From Ceratothoa steindachneri (Eukaryota; Arthropoda; Malacostraca; Isopoda; Cymothoidae): a stretch of 64,000 nucleotides of DNA. Shown piece by piece: positions 10,615 through 20,950 of the stretch (positions within the stretch are counted from its first letter, which is position 1; the number at the start of each line of letters is the position of its first letter). Both the position numbers and the translations under genes were made by a program. Under the pieces are notes generated by a model. That model ran no database searches, was not told where the DNA came from, and was given only the letters and a program-made list of their open reading frames with translations. The stretch spans positions 147,976,387 through 148,040,386 of the forward strand of contig OZ018331.1 in assembly GCA_963969495.1 (NCBI GenBank). The letters run 5' to 3'.

Positions 10615-13400
10615 CATGTAAAAAAATTTAAAATAATAGGCCACAACGTAGCTGGATGGAATGAGAAGAGATTCTCTCTGAGCAACGCATCCTTAAAAGA
10701 AGACCCGGATATCATTCCAATAAACGAGATCAACATCGACCCAGAAAGAAATAAAATCATTATGTTCAATTTCACTGTAATTACCAAAACCACAAATGGC
10801 ATCAATTGCGACGGCGTCGCTATGGCAATCCGAAACGATATAAGCTTAAAAAACTCAAAGAACTTGACGAAGCATATCTAGCGATAAGCATTAGAACAAC
10901 GACAGGCAATCTTATAGTTGCAACGGGCAACCAACCCCCAAGGAGAGACTTCTTGCCCCTCCACAACTTTATAGAAATGTTCGGCCACAAAGACCAAACA
11001 GTCTTCATGGGTGACTTAAATGCCCGGAGTAGAGCCTCCGGCTACACTCGGAACCACAATAGAGCCGGAAGAAACCTTCACCAACTATTGGAAAGAGGGA
11101 TAGCAGAGCGTCTAGGACCGGAATTTCCAACTTATCTGGGCCAAAATAGAGCTACCAAACTAGATATAGTTTTGGCAACTCCGAACCTTCAGTTCAATTA
11201 CATCCTAGAGAAAGGCCCTCCATCAACTAGCAACCACAAAGTGGTAGTCATGACTTTATCTATGGACCCCATTCAAGTTAAGTGCCCACCATTCAAGTTA
11301 AGTGCCCACCGAAAAAATCATGTAGACACGCCGATTGGACCAGCTACGAAGAAGAGCTCGCCAATTATGGACAGAGAGACCTAACGGAGGCCTCACTAGA
11401 GGAAATAGACCAAGAGATCGACGACATCATGGAGGCGCTTGTCAGGGCGGATAAAAGACATGTTCCCACTACAACCTACAGAACTTTACCACACCCAATC
11501 AGGTCAGCCCAAATAGAAAATCTCGAAAAGGAATATAAAGACATAAGAGATTCAATCGAACGATATGGCCTTCAGAGAGGCGACCGTGCAAAACTACGGC
11601 GCGTGAAAGACCAACTAATAGAGGAAATAAAAATAGAAGGAAACAGAAGGTGGGCCCTTTTCGTCGAAGCCATAGACGATGAATTAAATCCTACCAAACT
11701 ATGGAAGAAAATTAACATCACCAGGGTAAAAAGAAAGCAGGTACTGAAAATCAAACCCCAAAATGAAGATGGAAAGGACAAGGAGCCCCATGAAATTAAA
11801 GAAGCGTTCCGTGAGCCCTGGAGGAGGGTTTTTGATAACTCCTCCAAGGAAAACGATGATTTCGACGACGGCCACGAAGCAAGAGTGGTAGAAGACTTGG
11901 AGCAAAACCGCCAAGAAATAGTCACCAACATAGCTGCTTCACCAACACTACTAATAGAGCAAGGGGTCGAACCAATCACCTTACTAGAAATAAAAAGAAC
12001 GCTCAACGCTACTAAACAGAAGGCACCCGAGGCATCGGGGATAACAAAAGAAAACCTAATACGCGCACCAGTGACCTTTTGTCACAAATAACAGCAGTAT
12101 TTAACGCGCCTCTAAGCACAGGGTACTTCCCAGATTCACTAAAAAGGGGGAAGATTATCTTCCTACCGAAACCCGGTAAGCCACCAAATAACTCAGGAAA
12201 CTTCAGGCCAATCACACTACTGGATACAGCAGCAAAATTAATGGAGAAAGCCATAAATGATAGACTAGTCAAGTACCTGAAAGAGAGAACATTGATTCCA
12301 AACCATCAGCACGGATTCAGAAAGAACAGAAGTACCGAGACAGCGCTGGGCATTCTGGTAAAATCACTTGCAAAGGCCAAATACGATGAAAACTATTAAG
12401 ACATCATACTCAGAGACGTCGAAAAGGTGTTTGATAAAGTTTGGAGGATAGGCTTGAAATATAAAATCAAGAGACTAGGGATACCCTCCTCCATAACCAA
12501 ATACCTATGCGACTATGTAACAAACAGTTCGGCGTTCATCTCAATAGCAGGCTTCGATGGCCCAGACTTCGAAATCCTTCAAGGTGTCCCCAAAGGGGGC
12601 TGTAAAAAAACAACACTTTATAGTATATATACAATGGATTTTCCAAGGCCTGTCCACGATAAAACAACATATATCCCATTCGCCGATGACATTAAGATAG
12701 TGGCGAACAGCACATACAGACATCCTCCATCCATGGCCAGAATCACAGCGGCCGAAATTGTTAATATTAACGAATTTGAGCGAAAGTGAAAACTTGGCAC
12801 CAATCCAGAGAAGTTTTCAATTATTCCATTAGGGAGGCGCTTGACCTCAAGAGTAGAGATTGAAGAGAAAAGATACTGCTACGTAAACGAAGGAAAGGTA
12901 CTCGGGCTAAAAATCACCCGAAATGGTTATGACAAACACACTGCGGAAAGAATTAATCAGACAAAAGCGCATCTAACCAAACTATTCCAACTTAGAAACC
13001 TAAAGAGAGAAAACATAAGGAAAATATACAGTGCTAACTGCAAAGCCACGTTGCTCTACCCAGCCATCCCAATGAAGCGTCTCCTGAAAACAAGCGCAAT
13101 GAAACTTCAGAAAGTACAAAATTCAGCGGTATATATAATCACTAATACAAGAAGGAGAGAATGCAAAAAATAAGAGATCTTCACAACGAAATAGAACTTC
13201 CAACCACAAACGTGTCTTTGCACAGAAGAACTTAGAGGGTGTGGGACAAACTGGATCGTATAATGAACGAAGAGGAAAAAAGAGCGATCGAAATCCCGCA
13301 TAACCACAGAATAAATAACCACGGTAACTTCAGAAGCGGTACACCCCATTCGAGGGAAGCCCCGCCCCCAAGATTCACTGCAGGGTGAGATTGCAGAGTC
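10615..13400 (+). pseudogene. Fam1 copy D ORF2 (endonuclease-reverse transcriptase), several lesions
   Basis: This is the most complete ORF2 of the family here. The endonuclease starts near 10625 (KFKIIGHNVAGWNEKRF). It continues with VFMGDLNARS (11004-11033), TKLDIVLATPN and TSNHKVVVMTLS (11155-11258), which correspond to the GDFN, D-L-V and SDH blocks of AP-like endonucleases. A 20-bp tandem duplication at 11270-11309 then shifts the frame. The linker and RT follow: LNATKQKAPEASGITKENL, FRPITLLDTAAKLMEKAI, HQHGFRKNRSTETALGIL, VEKVFDKVWR, QGVPKGGCKK (usually QGSVLS) and IPFADDIKIV at 12675-12704, so the FADD box is intact. The thumb follows at 12841-13173. Stops at 12397 and 12787 and a frameshift near 12070 disable it. 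The clade is jockey/I-like by gene order only. Confidence 0.82.
11270..11309 (+). repeat. 20-bp tandem duplication that shifts the ORF2 frame
   Basis: The unit CATTCAAGTTAAGTGCCCAC occurs twice in tandem (11270-11289, 11290-11309). Twenty bases change the phase by two. This is exactly the shift between the endonuclease frame and the linker frame of copy D. Confidence 0.95.
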
Positions 13401-13663
13401 AAAACAGAAATCATATATTAAGGAAATCCACAACAAAAATCAAAGCAAAATATGTGAAATATTGAAGAACTACAGAAGCGCGAAAGCCCCGTTAAAGAAT
13501 GCAGAAGACTAATAAAGAAAAATAAAAAATAAGAACCAAAGAGATAGCTGGTCACCCAGCAACTAACTCTAACTCTTACTCATTCCTCTTCACCACTTTA
13601 TCCTAAACCACCCTATCCACTATATTATGACTATACACTTTTAATTCTACCTTTTCCAAGACC

Positions 13664-14962
13664 TACGAGGAGCGGTCAATAAGTTTTGCAATTCGGATAT
13701 AAGGGATCGAGATATGAGGAAAAGTGTTTTATTATTTTTCAATTTAACTACCCTCGACTTCAATGCACTTGCGCCACTTGTCCCTGAGGCTTCGAATTCC
13801 CGACAACCACAAATCTCCCGACTGCTGTTCAATCCACTCCTGGACGGCGAGCTGGACATCTTCATCGTCCCCAGACCGGCGTCCACGCAGTACAGCCTTG
13901 AGCTGGCGGAATAAAAAAATAGTCGCTAGGGGTCAGATCTGGACTGTAGGGGGGATGGTTGAGCTCGTCGAATCCGCACTCGCGCAGGGCAGCTTGTGCA
14001 ACTCTGGCCTTGTGGACAGGGGCATTGTTGTGGAGGAGCAAGACACCGCGTGTAAACTTGCCGCGCCAGTTCTGACGGATGCACTTCTTCAACCCAGCCA
14101 GTTCCTCGGCGTAATATTGGCCTGTGATGGTCCTTCCACGACGGGCATCGTCCACCATCAACACTCCCTCAGAATCCCAGAAGATGGTGGCCATGATATT
14201 CCAGGCTGAGGGTTGGGTCCGGAACTTGATAGGGGCCGGAGAGCCCCTGTGCTTCCAGGACATGCTTTCGAGCTTGGTCTCGGGATCCCAGTGATGGACC
14301 CACGTTTCATCACTTGTCACTATGCGTGACTCGAATCCCACCGGATCTTGGTTGTACAGGAGTAGCAGCTCCTTCAAACTTTGACGACGTTGAAGTCGAT
14401 CATAGGGCGTGAGGTTTCTAGGGACCCAACGGGCACAGACCTTGGTCGTGGCCAAATTGTTGTTGATGATGTTGATAACACTTCCATGTGATATTCCAAG
14501 TTCTCGCTCGATTTCTTGGACCTTCACCCGTCGATTTTCGAGGATCATCCTCTCCGCACTGGTCACATTGTCCTCGTTGGTCACGTCTGACGGGCGTACT
14601 GGATGGGGGTCATCTTCAAGGGACTCACGGCCATGGCGGAACTCCCTATTTCAGCGAGCAATGGTTGCATAGGAAGGGGCGGTGTCGGTGTACACTGCAA
14701 CCATGCGTTCATGGATCTCTTTTGCATTCTTGCCTTCCTTGGTCAAAAGTTTGATCACTGCGCGGTGCTCAACCTTCTCCATTGTTGAGAAATTTGTGCC
14801 TGACGATCGGCGATCAGCTACTGCTTCTTAAATAGACGAGGCAAGAGCGTGCGGCTGCAGGTCCTGACTTGTCATAATTTGTCCTAACACCCCCACAAAC
14901 AGCCATCCCCCTTCCTCTGTTTTTCCCTACCGATTCGCAAAACCTATTGACCACCCCTCGTA
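13664..14962 (-). mobile_element. Mariner-type DNA transposon with both TIRs
   Basis: The left end after a TA (13664-13665) reads CGAGGAGCGGTCAATAAG, and the right end in reverse complement reads CGAGGGGTGGTCAATAGG before a TA at 14961-14962. Across the first 31 bp of the two ends I count 26 matches. The element is about 1.3 kb with TA on both sides, as expected for mariner target-site duplication. It carries one transposase gene on minus, spanning 14782-13744. Insertion lies about 260 bp downstream of Fam1 copy D. Confidence 0.9.
13744..14782 (-). pseudogene. Mariner transposase, inactivated by three lesions
   Basis: From ATG at 14782 the frame reads MEKVEHRAVIKLLTKEGKN, the usual N-terminal HTH of this mariner group. 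TGA then replaces the Trp of the conserved R-W-N-R-E-F block (about codon 44). The frame continues through WVPRNLTPYDRLQRR (usual WVPHxLT), SDETWVHHWDPETK (first catalytic Asp) and YSPDLTPSDYF (third catalytic Asp). The HDN motif is HNN here: AAC replaces the second catalytic Asp, with exactly 34 residues to the third. One extra A in the A run at 13913-13919 shifts the frame after SDYF. The other frame continues with RQLKAVLRGRRSGDDED to a TAA at 13744-13746. Full length would be about 345 codons, normal for mariner. No active enzyme can come from this copy. Confidence 0.93.
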
Positions 14963-15403
14963 AGACGTATCCTAAAACTTTCTTTTTCCTCTCTCTCTCA
15001 CTCCTATCTGCCGTACTCACAGTGCTTGGAGCCTACTTTGGCTCTAGACAGTGTGACTATGGGGTTCTACAAAGGAGTAGCGGGCCTCCGCCCCCCCTCC
15101 ATACTGTTTTTTGTGTGTGACCGGATATTCCACCAGCAGTGATACTATCGGAAGTGGCTATTTTCTCTTTGACTGGCCTTGATGGAGGCTAGTTGAGATA
15201 AAGGAAGAAGAACTCCTCTGCGTTGCCTGAAGGTAAAGTGACCTTTTGTTCATTGGACATTTTACTACCTTCTCCATACCAGTCTTCCTTATTTTTATAA
15301 CAGAGCCCTAAAACTACATACACACCCAGTTACACTTACTTACAAACTCGGGTCCCTCCCAGATTCCCTCCCAAATTACGCCCTCGGATGAAATGGTGGA
15401 GAG

Positions 15404-16886
15404 ATGAGGGAGACGCGGCGTAATGAACCAAGGACCTTGCCAAGACGGCAAACACCGGATAGGAGCAAAGTCTTCGAGAGAATTTACGGCCAGCTCAATA
15501 TTGCCCTCGTACGGCTAATTGATTTGCCAAATGGCTACGCGGCTATCTGTGCTAGGGAGGCTGACATCGAAGCCCTCTCCTCCCTGCGTGCAGCAGTCAC
15601 CATCCGAAAAAATTATCTCATACCTCAGACACCGCTACAAATACGCACCTATAGAAGTGTGATCTGCCGACGCCAAGACCCCTGAGTGGGAGAACACTCG
15701 ATTAACCAAATCACGGACGAGATTCTTCGGAATCATAAGTGGACAAAAGTAGCCGAAATAATCAAATTCAAAGCCTACACCCACGTTTTAAAAGTTGTCT
15801 TCACTGAAACCACAATAGCAATTAAGGCAAAAGAAAACGGCCTTCTCCTCTTTAACTTCTGCATCTGCCCGAATAGATTGGAGTGAGGAGTTCGTTGACC
15901 TACAAATGTGCTTCAGGTGCTACAGGTACAACGAACACACCACCGCCACTTTGTGCGCCGGTCAAGACCATTCCTAGTGAGAATGTAAAAGTTCGTTCCA
16001 GAAATGCCTCAATTGTGGTGGCCCACACAAAACCATGGCAATGACGTGCGCAGTAAAGAAGGAACAAATACAGAAAACAAAAGACAAAGGCAAAAAAGAG
16101 GAAGAAAGAAAGGCTAACGCCACCTACGCGAAGGTTGCCAAGAAAACGGTCGCAGACAGTGGTGTTGCCACTGCTCCTACGTACCTGCAAATCGAAAATG
16201 AGAAATCAACAAAAATAATGTGTTGCATATATTATGCACTCATTGCTAACTTGACCATGCTCGTGAATAACGGCATGGAAAAATTGTGGTTCCCGGAAAA
16301 CCTTCCGTCAAAGGAGGTTCTTCAAGTGAACCTCTAACCGCAGACCGAGAAGAGCGGCCAAAAAGCTCCGCACACGAGTAATGCCCTTTCACGGGATCCT
16401 CGAGTGCAAGCTATGGCTGCCTGGAAGAAGGCACATACACACCCAACTACCCCAACAGATGCATAAGTCGAGCGGAAGGAAGCTGCTGCTGTGAGGCCTA
16501 AGAGGGTGGAGCATTCACCTCGCCCCCAAAAGGCCTCGCAGTCATGTCGACCGAGTAGGCCTTCGTCTTCATAGAATCGGGCTTCCAGGTACATGTACTA
16601 CTCGAGGATGATAAACCTCAGAGTATATGCTGTCGAAGGGAACCAGTTTCCTGACCACGCAGGCCCAGAAGATAATGTCGATGGCCTTAGGGCCGGACAA
16701 TACAAATGGGACTACGAGGCTGACATACCTGAAGATCTGGTAAAGCAGGCTCTCTTCCGCGACCTTGTCCAATTTTCAACCGACACTTATGTTGTTCTCA
16801 CGGACGCCACGTTCCGTAAGAAGAGATCCGGCAAGAGGAAGACTCCTCCGTCCTCCCCCCAAAGAGCAAAAGTCGACCGAGATTAG
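15404..16886 (+). pseudogene. Fam1 copy E ORF1 (full-length-like, broken)
   Basis: This is the longest ORF1 of the family here. The N-terminus at 15404 has TPDRSKVFERIYGQLNIALV and RLIDLPNGYAAICAREADIE, as in copy A. The next block, VAEIIKFKAYTHVLKVVFTE (15750-15810), matches copies B and D. Two zinc knuckles follow: CFRCYRYNEHTTATLC near 15911-15958 and CLNCGGPHKTMAMTC near 16006-16050. Then come a Lys/Glu-rich helix with NATYAKVAKK, IMCCIYYALIANLTM, NGMEKLWFPENLPSKEVLQV, and a C-terminal domain at 16593-16886. That domain contains YKWDYEADIPEDLVKQAL and a basic end, KKRSGKRK. Stops and frame changes occur near 15683, 15886, 15975 and 16337. It is the best template for the domain order of this ORF1. 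Confidence 0.75.
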
Positions 16887-16889
16887 AAC

Positions 16890-17390
16890 ATTCCTCGCCA
16901 TAACATCTACGTTACATTGCTTGCGTAGTATCAAAAGCTAGCCAAAAATTGATGAAGACCTTACCTGAACGGTAACATCAACCCAAACATGAACACACTT
17001 ACCAATTATGACAACTCAATTTACCCCCACTTTTCACCGAAATTTGACTTACCGTATTAGCGAGTTTTCCCAGTTATTACAAAGGCTTGAATGCAAACCA
17101 ATTTTGACCCCAAAAACAACACAACAAGAGACTAACATTGCCAGAGCTACCCTTTGACCAGGAATCTTTTCATCCCTGCTCTTGCGTGCTATACTTTTAC
17201 TATAGTATCTACTTTCGCTGGAGATACCCTTCCACCAGGGAAATATACCCTCTTCAAACTTATACTAAACTTACCTTTACTATACTTTTCAAAACCCCTT
17301 CACCACTATACTCTCTTACTTTTGCTCTACTAATCTATACTTCCTAACTTGTTATGTCCAATGTCCAAAAATTTCTTTAATTTTAAGCGC
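16890..17390 (+). repeat. Fam1 3' UTR-like tail (copy E), no ORF2
   Basis: No endonuclease or RT motif is found after ORF1. At 17225-17365 the CACCAGGGAAATATACCC and TATGTCCAATGTCC elements match the tail after copy B. Copy E therefore appears to join ORF1 directly to the 3' region, as an internal ORF2 deletion would. Confidence 0.5.
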
Positions 17391-17394
17391 TTAA

Positions 17395-18040
17395 TCAGAG
17401 CTCGGATCCGGCTACGATACTGAATGTGTATTATAGGTAAAGGAGGAAAAGTTTTAGGAAGGACCCAATAATGCCTTTCTTAAGAAAACATCTAAGAAGA
17501 AATAATACCGGGAAGTTTGTCTTCCCATTTATAAGGTTCAATGTGTAAACCGTTTAAATTTTTCATTCGAATGTTTTACTTGGTTCGACCCCCACAAACC
17601 CTTAGAGGATGAATTGCACCTGGGTTTGATTTGATTCAAATTTAGCCGATAATTTTAGAGACCCAAAGAAGTGATGTCATCCTTTTCACCAGTGTGTTTC
17701 TTCTACGTATCGATGAAAATTTTGATTTTTAAGGTGTGGAAAAGTAGCTTTTCCAAGTTGGCACCTATTGAAGTAGCTATTCGTTCAGACATGTAAGATA
17801 TTTAAAAAGAAATAGTGATAAGAACTTTCACAGGTCTGAAGCTGCCCTCCAATCCAAGATCTGAGGTCAAAGCGGGCAGTAAAAACTATATCGAGTTTAG
17901 ATGGGACTTTAAAACCCTAAACAGATTTATTCACCAACCCCAACAAAACCACCTGCCCCTTAGTTGATCATGACGTGTTGTTATAGCTGATAGTTAGTGG
18001 GTATTGGGCTGCAGGATGCGTTCCAGTTTTCCAAAACTTG
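17395..18040. other. No gene seen
   Basis: AT-rich sequence between Fam1 copy E and the 3' end of the CR1 element. I see no motif, tandem repeat or open frame of note. Confidence 0.5.
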
Positions 18041-18046
18041 TACTGG

Positions 18047-18076
18047 TTACAAAGAGTTACAAAGAGTTACAAAGAA
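18047..18076 (-). repeat. CR1 3'-terminal tandem repeat (10 bp x 3)
   Basis: GTTACAAAGA is repeated three times on plus, equal to TCTTTGTAAC on the element strand. It marks the 3' end of the CR1 copy. Confidence 0.85.
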
Positions 18077-18154
18077 AGAAGGTACCCTAGGAGACCTTAC
18101 GGTCCATTCAAAGAGGGTACCTTGGGACTAGCAATCGAGTGGGCACATGGCTGC

Positions 18155-20950
18155 TCAATTGTTTTGCGTCCCTAAACGGCCACTTTTCAAGACTTTGTCT
18201 AGTCTTGACTTGAACTGGTCAACAGATTCACTGTTGACAACTTCCACTGGAAGTGCGTTCCACTTACCGCAGATACTGTAGGGGAAAAAGTTTCCACACA
18301 GATTGCGGTTGTAACGCTTCAGTTCAAGTTTGAAGCCGTGATTGCGCGTTCTGTTCTCACTCAGTGTGAAAATATCCCGGTAGTCAAGATTGTCGAACCC
18401 TCGAAGTATTTTGAAAACTTCGATGAGCTGACCACGCAGTCTACGGGTTTCCAACGAGAACAGATCTAATTCCCTTAGTCTATCCTCATAACTTTTATGT
18501 CGGATAGAGGGAATCAGTTTGGTTGCCCTGGCTTGTACGCGTTCCAACCTTGCGATGTCCTTTCGAAACGAAGGACTCCAAAATTGTACGGCATACTCCA
18601 GGTGCGGCCGAACTAGGGAGTTGTACAGACAAAGTACTATCTCCCTGTTACGGTATCCAAACTGGCGCTTTATGTAGCCTAACATCCTTTGGGCTTTCTT
18701 CTCTGCCTCAATGCACTGTTTCGAGAACTTGAGGTCGCTAGTGACAGTAACACCCAAGTCCTTCTCAGTGTCACTCGATTCGAGAGCAGTGCCCTTAAGG
18801 ATATAATGAGATTGGGGATTTCTGTGGCCGATATGCATTACTTTGCACTTGTTCACGTTGAACGGCATTTGCCACGTGTCCGACCACTCCCCAATCTTCC
18901 CAAGGTCTTCCTGCAGGCGGGCAGTATTTCCATCCTTTGCAACGTTCATACCAAGCTTGGTATCGTCGGCAAATTTGGAAATCTTGGCAACCATGTCACC
19001 GTCCATGTCGTTGACGTAGATGATGAATAGTAGTGGTCCCAGGACAGAACCTTGAGGCACTCCGCTAGTAACGGGCACCCACTCAGAAGCCTGTCCATTC
19101 ACCACCACCCGTTGCCGTCTGCCACTTAGCCAGTTCTTGATCCAGCCGGCTACTTTTCCGTCTATGCCCAGCGCTCGCACTTTCCGGAGAAGGCGGCGGT
19201 GTGGTACCTTATCAAAGGCTTTCTGAAAGTCTAAGTAAACCACATCCACCGCCTTGTCCCGATCGTGCTCACTGAACACGAAGTGGAAGAATTCCACAAG
19301 GTTCGTCAGGCATGACCGTTGCCTTCGGAAGCCGTGCTGGGAACTCCTCAGTAGCAGGTTTGACTCTAAATACGACGTTATTTTCTCCACCATCATGCTT
19401 TCCATGAGTTTACCGACTATCGAAGTCAGACTGATAGGTCGGTAGTTTGACGGATGGCTGGAGGATCCTTTCTTGAAGATCGGAGTCACCTCCGCCTCAC
19501 GCCAGTCTCTAGGAACGCATCCGGTCCGGATTGACATGTTAAAGATAGCGCACAGATGTCGTGATACTTCATCGCACACTTCCTTCAACACCTTGGGTAG
19601 AAACCCGTCCGGTCCAGGGGACTTATTCGTCTTTAGGTCAGCGATCTTTTTCTTTATTTCTCCTTCGGTGAAGTCCATTGCCTCCAGCTTTTCCCCCGAG
19701 TAGGAATCCGTGGGCTGGGGGATGGGACCACACTCTTTAGTAAACACTGAGGAGAAGTAGTCATTGAGAAGGTTAGCATTTTCTGCATCTGACTGAGTTA
19801 ATGCACCCTCCTCGTCCACTAGGGGCCCAATCCTACGATGGATTGGTTTACGGCTATTTACATAGCCGAAGAACTCCTTGGGATTCTCCTTGCAGAGTCT
19901 CGCCACTCGGAGTTCCTCAGTACGCTTAGCCGCCCTTATGCTGGACTTCACTCTCCTGGCTAGCCTCCGGTACTCGTCAAAGGCACCCGAGATCTTCGAT
20001 CGCCGGTACGCATTTCTCTTCTCCCTAAGCAGTTGGCCGATTTCTCGATTAAACCACTTTGGTTGAACAGAAGACCGACGGAGGCATTTTAGAGGGATGC
20101 AACTTGATTGAAGACTCATGAATTTATTTTTGAAATTGTTCCACGAATCCTCAACCTCTTCGCATACCGCTAGCCTTACATCAGTCAGCCCAGCACAAAG
20201 GCGTGCAAAGTCTGCTCTTCTCAAGTCAAGTTTCCTTGATTGACTGGCAACAGACCTTACCTTCGGGATCTTGACGGTAAATCTAACTAGCTGGTGATCA
20301 CTGCCACCGAGCTCTTCGCCTACAGAGACATCCTCAACGATATCATCCTCAGAGGTGAAGACCAAGTCGAGGATATTGTCTCCTCTCGTCGGTTCTCTGA
20401 CCCATTGAGTGAGGAACTCGTTGTTGGCGAACTCCAGGAGTAGCGCGCTATCGCCACAGGCTGCTCTGGTTTCCCAGTCAACTTGTCTGTTGAAGTCGCC
20501 CATAACGATGCACACTCTGCCTTGAACAAGCTCACCCATCAGCTGGTACAGTTCCCTGTCCTTCTCAACGGGTTGGGAAGGGGGTCTGTAAAGCACCAGG
20601 GTCCTGTATCTGACAGGACCTATCTCTAGGTCAACGCCTAGGAGCTCGTGATCGGATATAATGTTGGAGTTCGTAGATTTGATTGTATCCTTGACATACA
20701 ACATTACACCGCCACCCTCTCTGTCTGGCCTATCTTTGTGGAAGAGTTGGTAGCCAGGAACCGTGAATTCGCCCTTAAAGTCTCGGTTTGACGTTTTTAT
20801 CCACGATTCTGTTATGGCTACCATTTCGGGTTCTTCCGTCGCTACGAGGCCACGGAGCTCAGGAAACTTGTTCCTGATTGACCTCGCATTGAACAGAAGA
20901 ACTTTCAGGGAGTCCCCGACTGTAGGACTCCCTATGCTCTTCCGTTTCCC
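18155..20950 (-). CDS. CR1 ORF2: AP endonuclease-reverse transcriptase, intact
   Basis: The product nicks target DNA and copies element RNA by target-primed reverse transcription. The 889 codons from the first ATG (20824) are open to TAA. Endonuclease motifs: ITESWIKTS, VMLYVKD, CIVMGDFNRQVDW, DNILDLVFTS and LGGSDHQLVRFTV, i.e. residues up to about 190. RT motifs: RPISLTSIVGKLMESMM, QHGFRRQRSCLTNL, VYLDFQKAFDKVPH, SGVPQGSVLGPLLFIIYVND and ISKFADDTKLG with both catalytic Asp. The thumb has KDLGVTV and LVRPHLEYAVQFWSP. The same frame stays open upstream of the ATG and encodes LKVLLFNARSIRNKF (about 20850-20895), the true first endonuclease strand. The ATG at 20824 is therefore probably not the real start. 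This frame overlaps the ORF1 end in the -1 phase. Confidence 0.93.
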   Translation of the reverse strand, partial: GKRKSIGSPTVGDSLKVLLFNARSIRNKFPELRGLVATEEPEMVAITESWIKTSNRDFKGEFTVPGYQLFHKDRPDREGGGVMLYVKDTIKSTNSNIISDHELLGVDLEIGPVRYRTLVLYRPPSQPVEKDRELYQLMGELVQGRVCIVMGDFNRQVDWETRAACGDSALLLEFANNEFLTQWVREPTRGDNILDLVFTSEDDIVEDVSVGEELGGSDHQLVRFTVKIPKVRSVASQSRKLDLRRADFARLCAGLTDVRLAVCEEVEDSWNNFKNKFMSLQSSCIPLKCLRRSSVQPKWFNREIGQLLREKRNAYRRSKISGAFDEYRRLARRVKSSIRAAKRTEELRVARLCKENPKEFFGYVNSRKPIHRRIGPLVDEEGALTQSDAENANLLNDYFSSVFTKECGPIPQPTDSYSGEKLEAMDFTEGEIKKKIADLKTNKSPGPDGFLPKVLKEVCDEVSRHLCAIFNMSIRTGCVPRDWREAEVTPIFKKGSSSHPSNYRPISLTSIVGKLMESMMVEKITSYLESNLLLRSSQHGFRRQRSCLTNLVEFFHFVFSEHDRDKAVDVVYLDFQKAFDKVPHRRLLRKVRALGIDGKVAGWIKNWLSGRRQRVVVNGQASEWVPVTSGVPQGSVLGPLLFIIYVNDMDGDMVAKISKFADDTKLGMNVAKDGNTARLQEDLGKIGEWSDTWQMPFNVNKCKVMHIGHRNPQSHYILKGTALESSDTEKDLGVTVTSDLKFSKQCIEAEKKAQRMLGYIKRQFGYRNREIVLCLYNSLVRPHLEYAVQFWSPSFRKDIARLERVQARATKLIPSIRHKSYEDRLRELDLFSLETRRLRGQLIEVFKILRGFDNLDYRDIFTLSENRTRNHGFKLELKRYNRNLCGNFFPYSICGKWNALPVEVVNSESVDQFKSRLDKVLKSGRLGTQNN

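Noticed and set aside
13714..14788. Plus-strand frames across the mariner
   Set aside because: Antisense shadows of the transposase.
18523..19703. Several plus-strand frames inside the CR1 region
   Set aside because: Antisense shadows of the intact RT gene.
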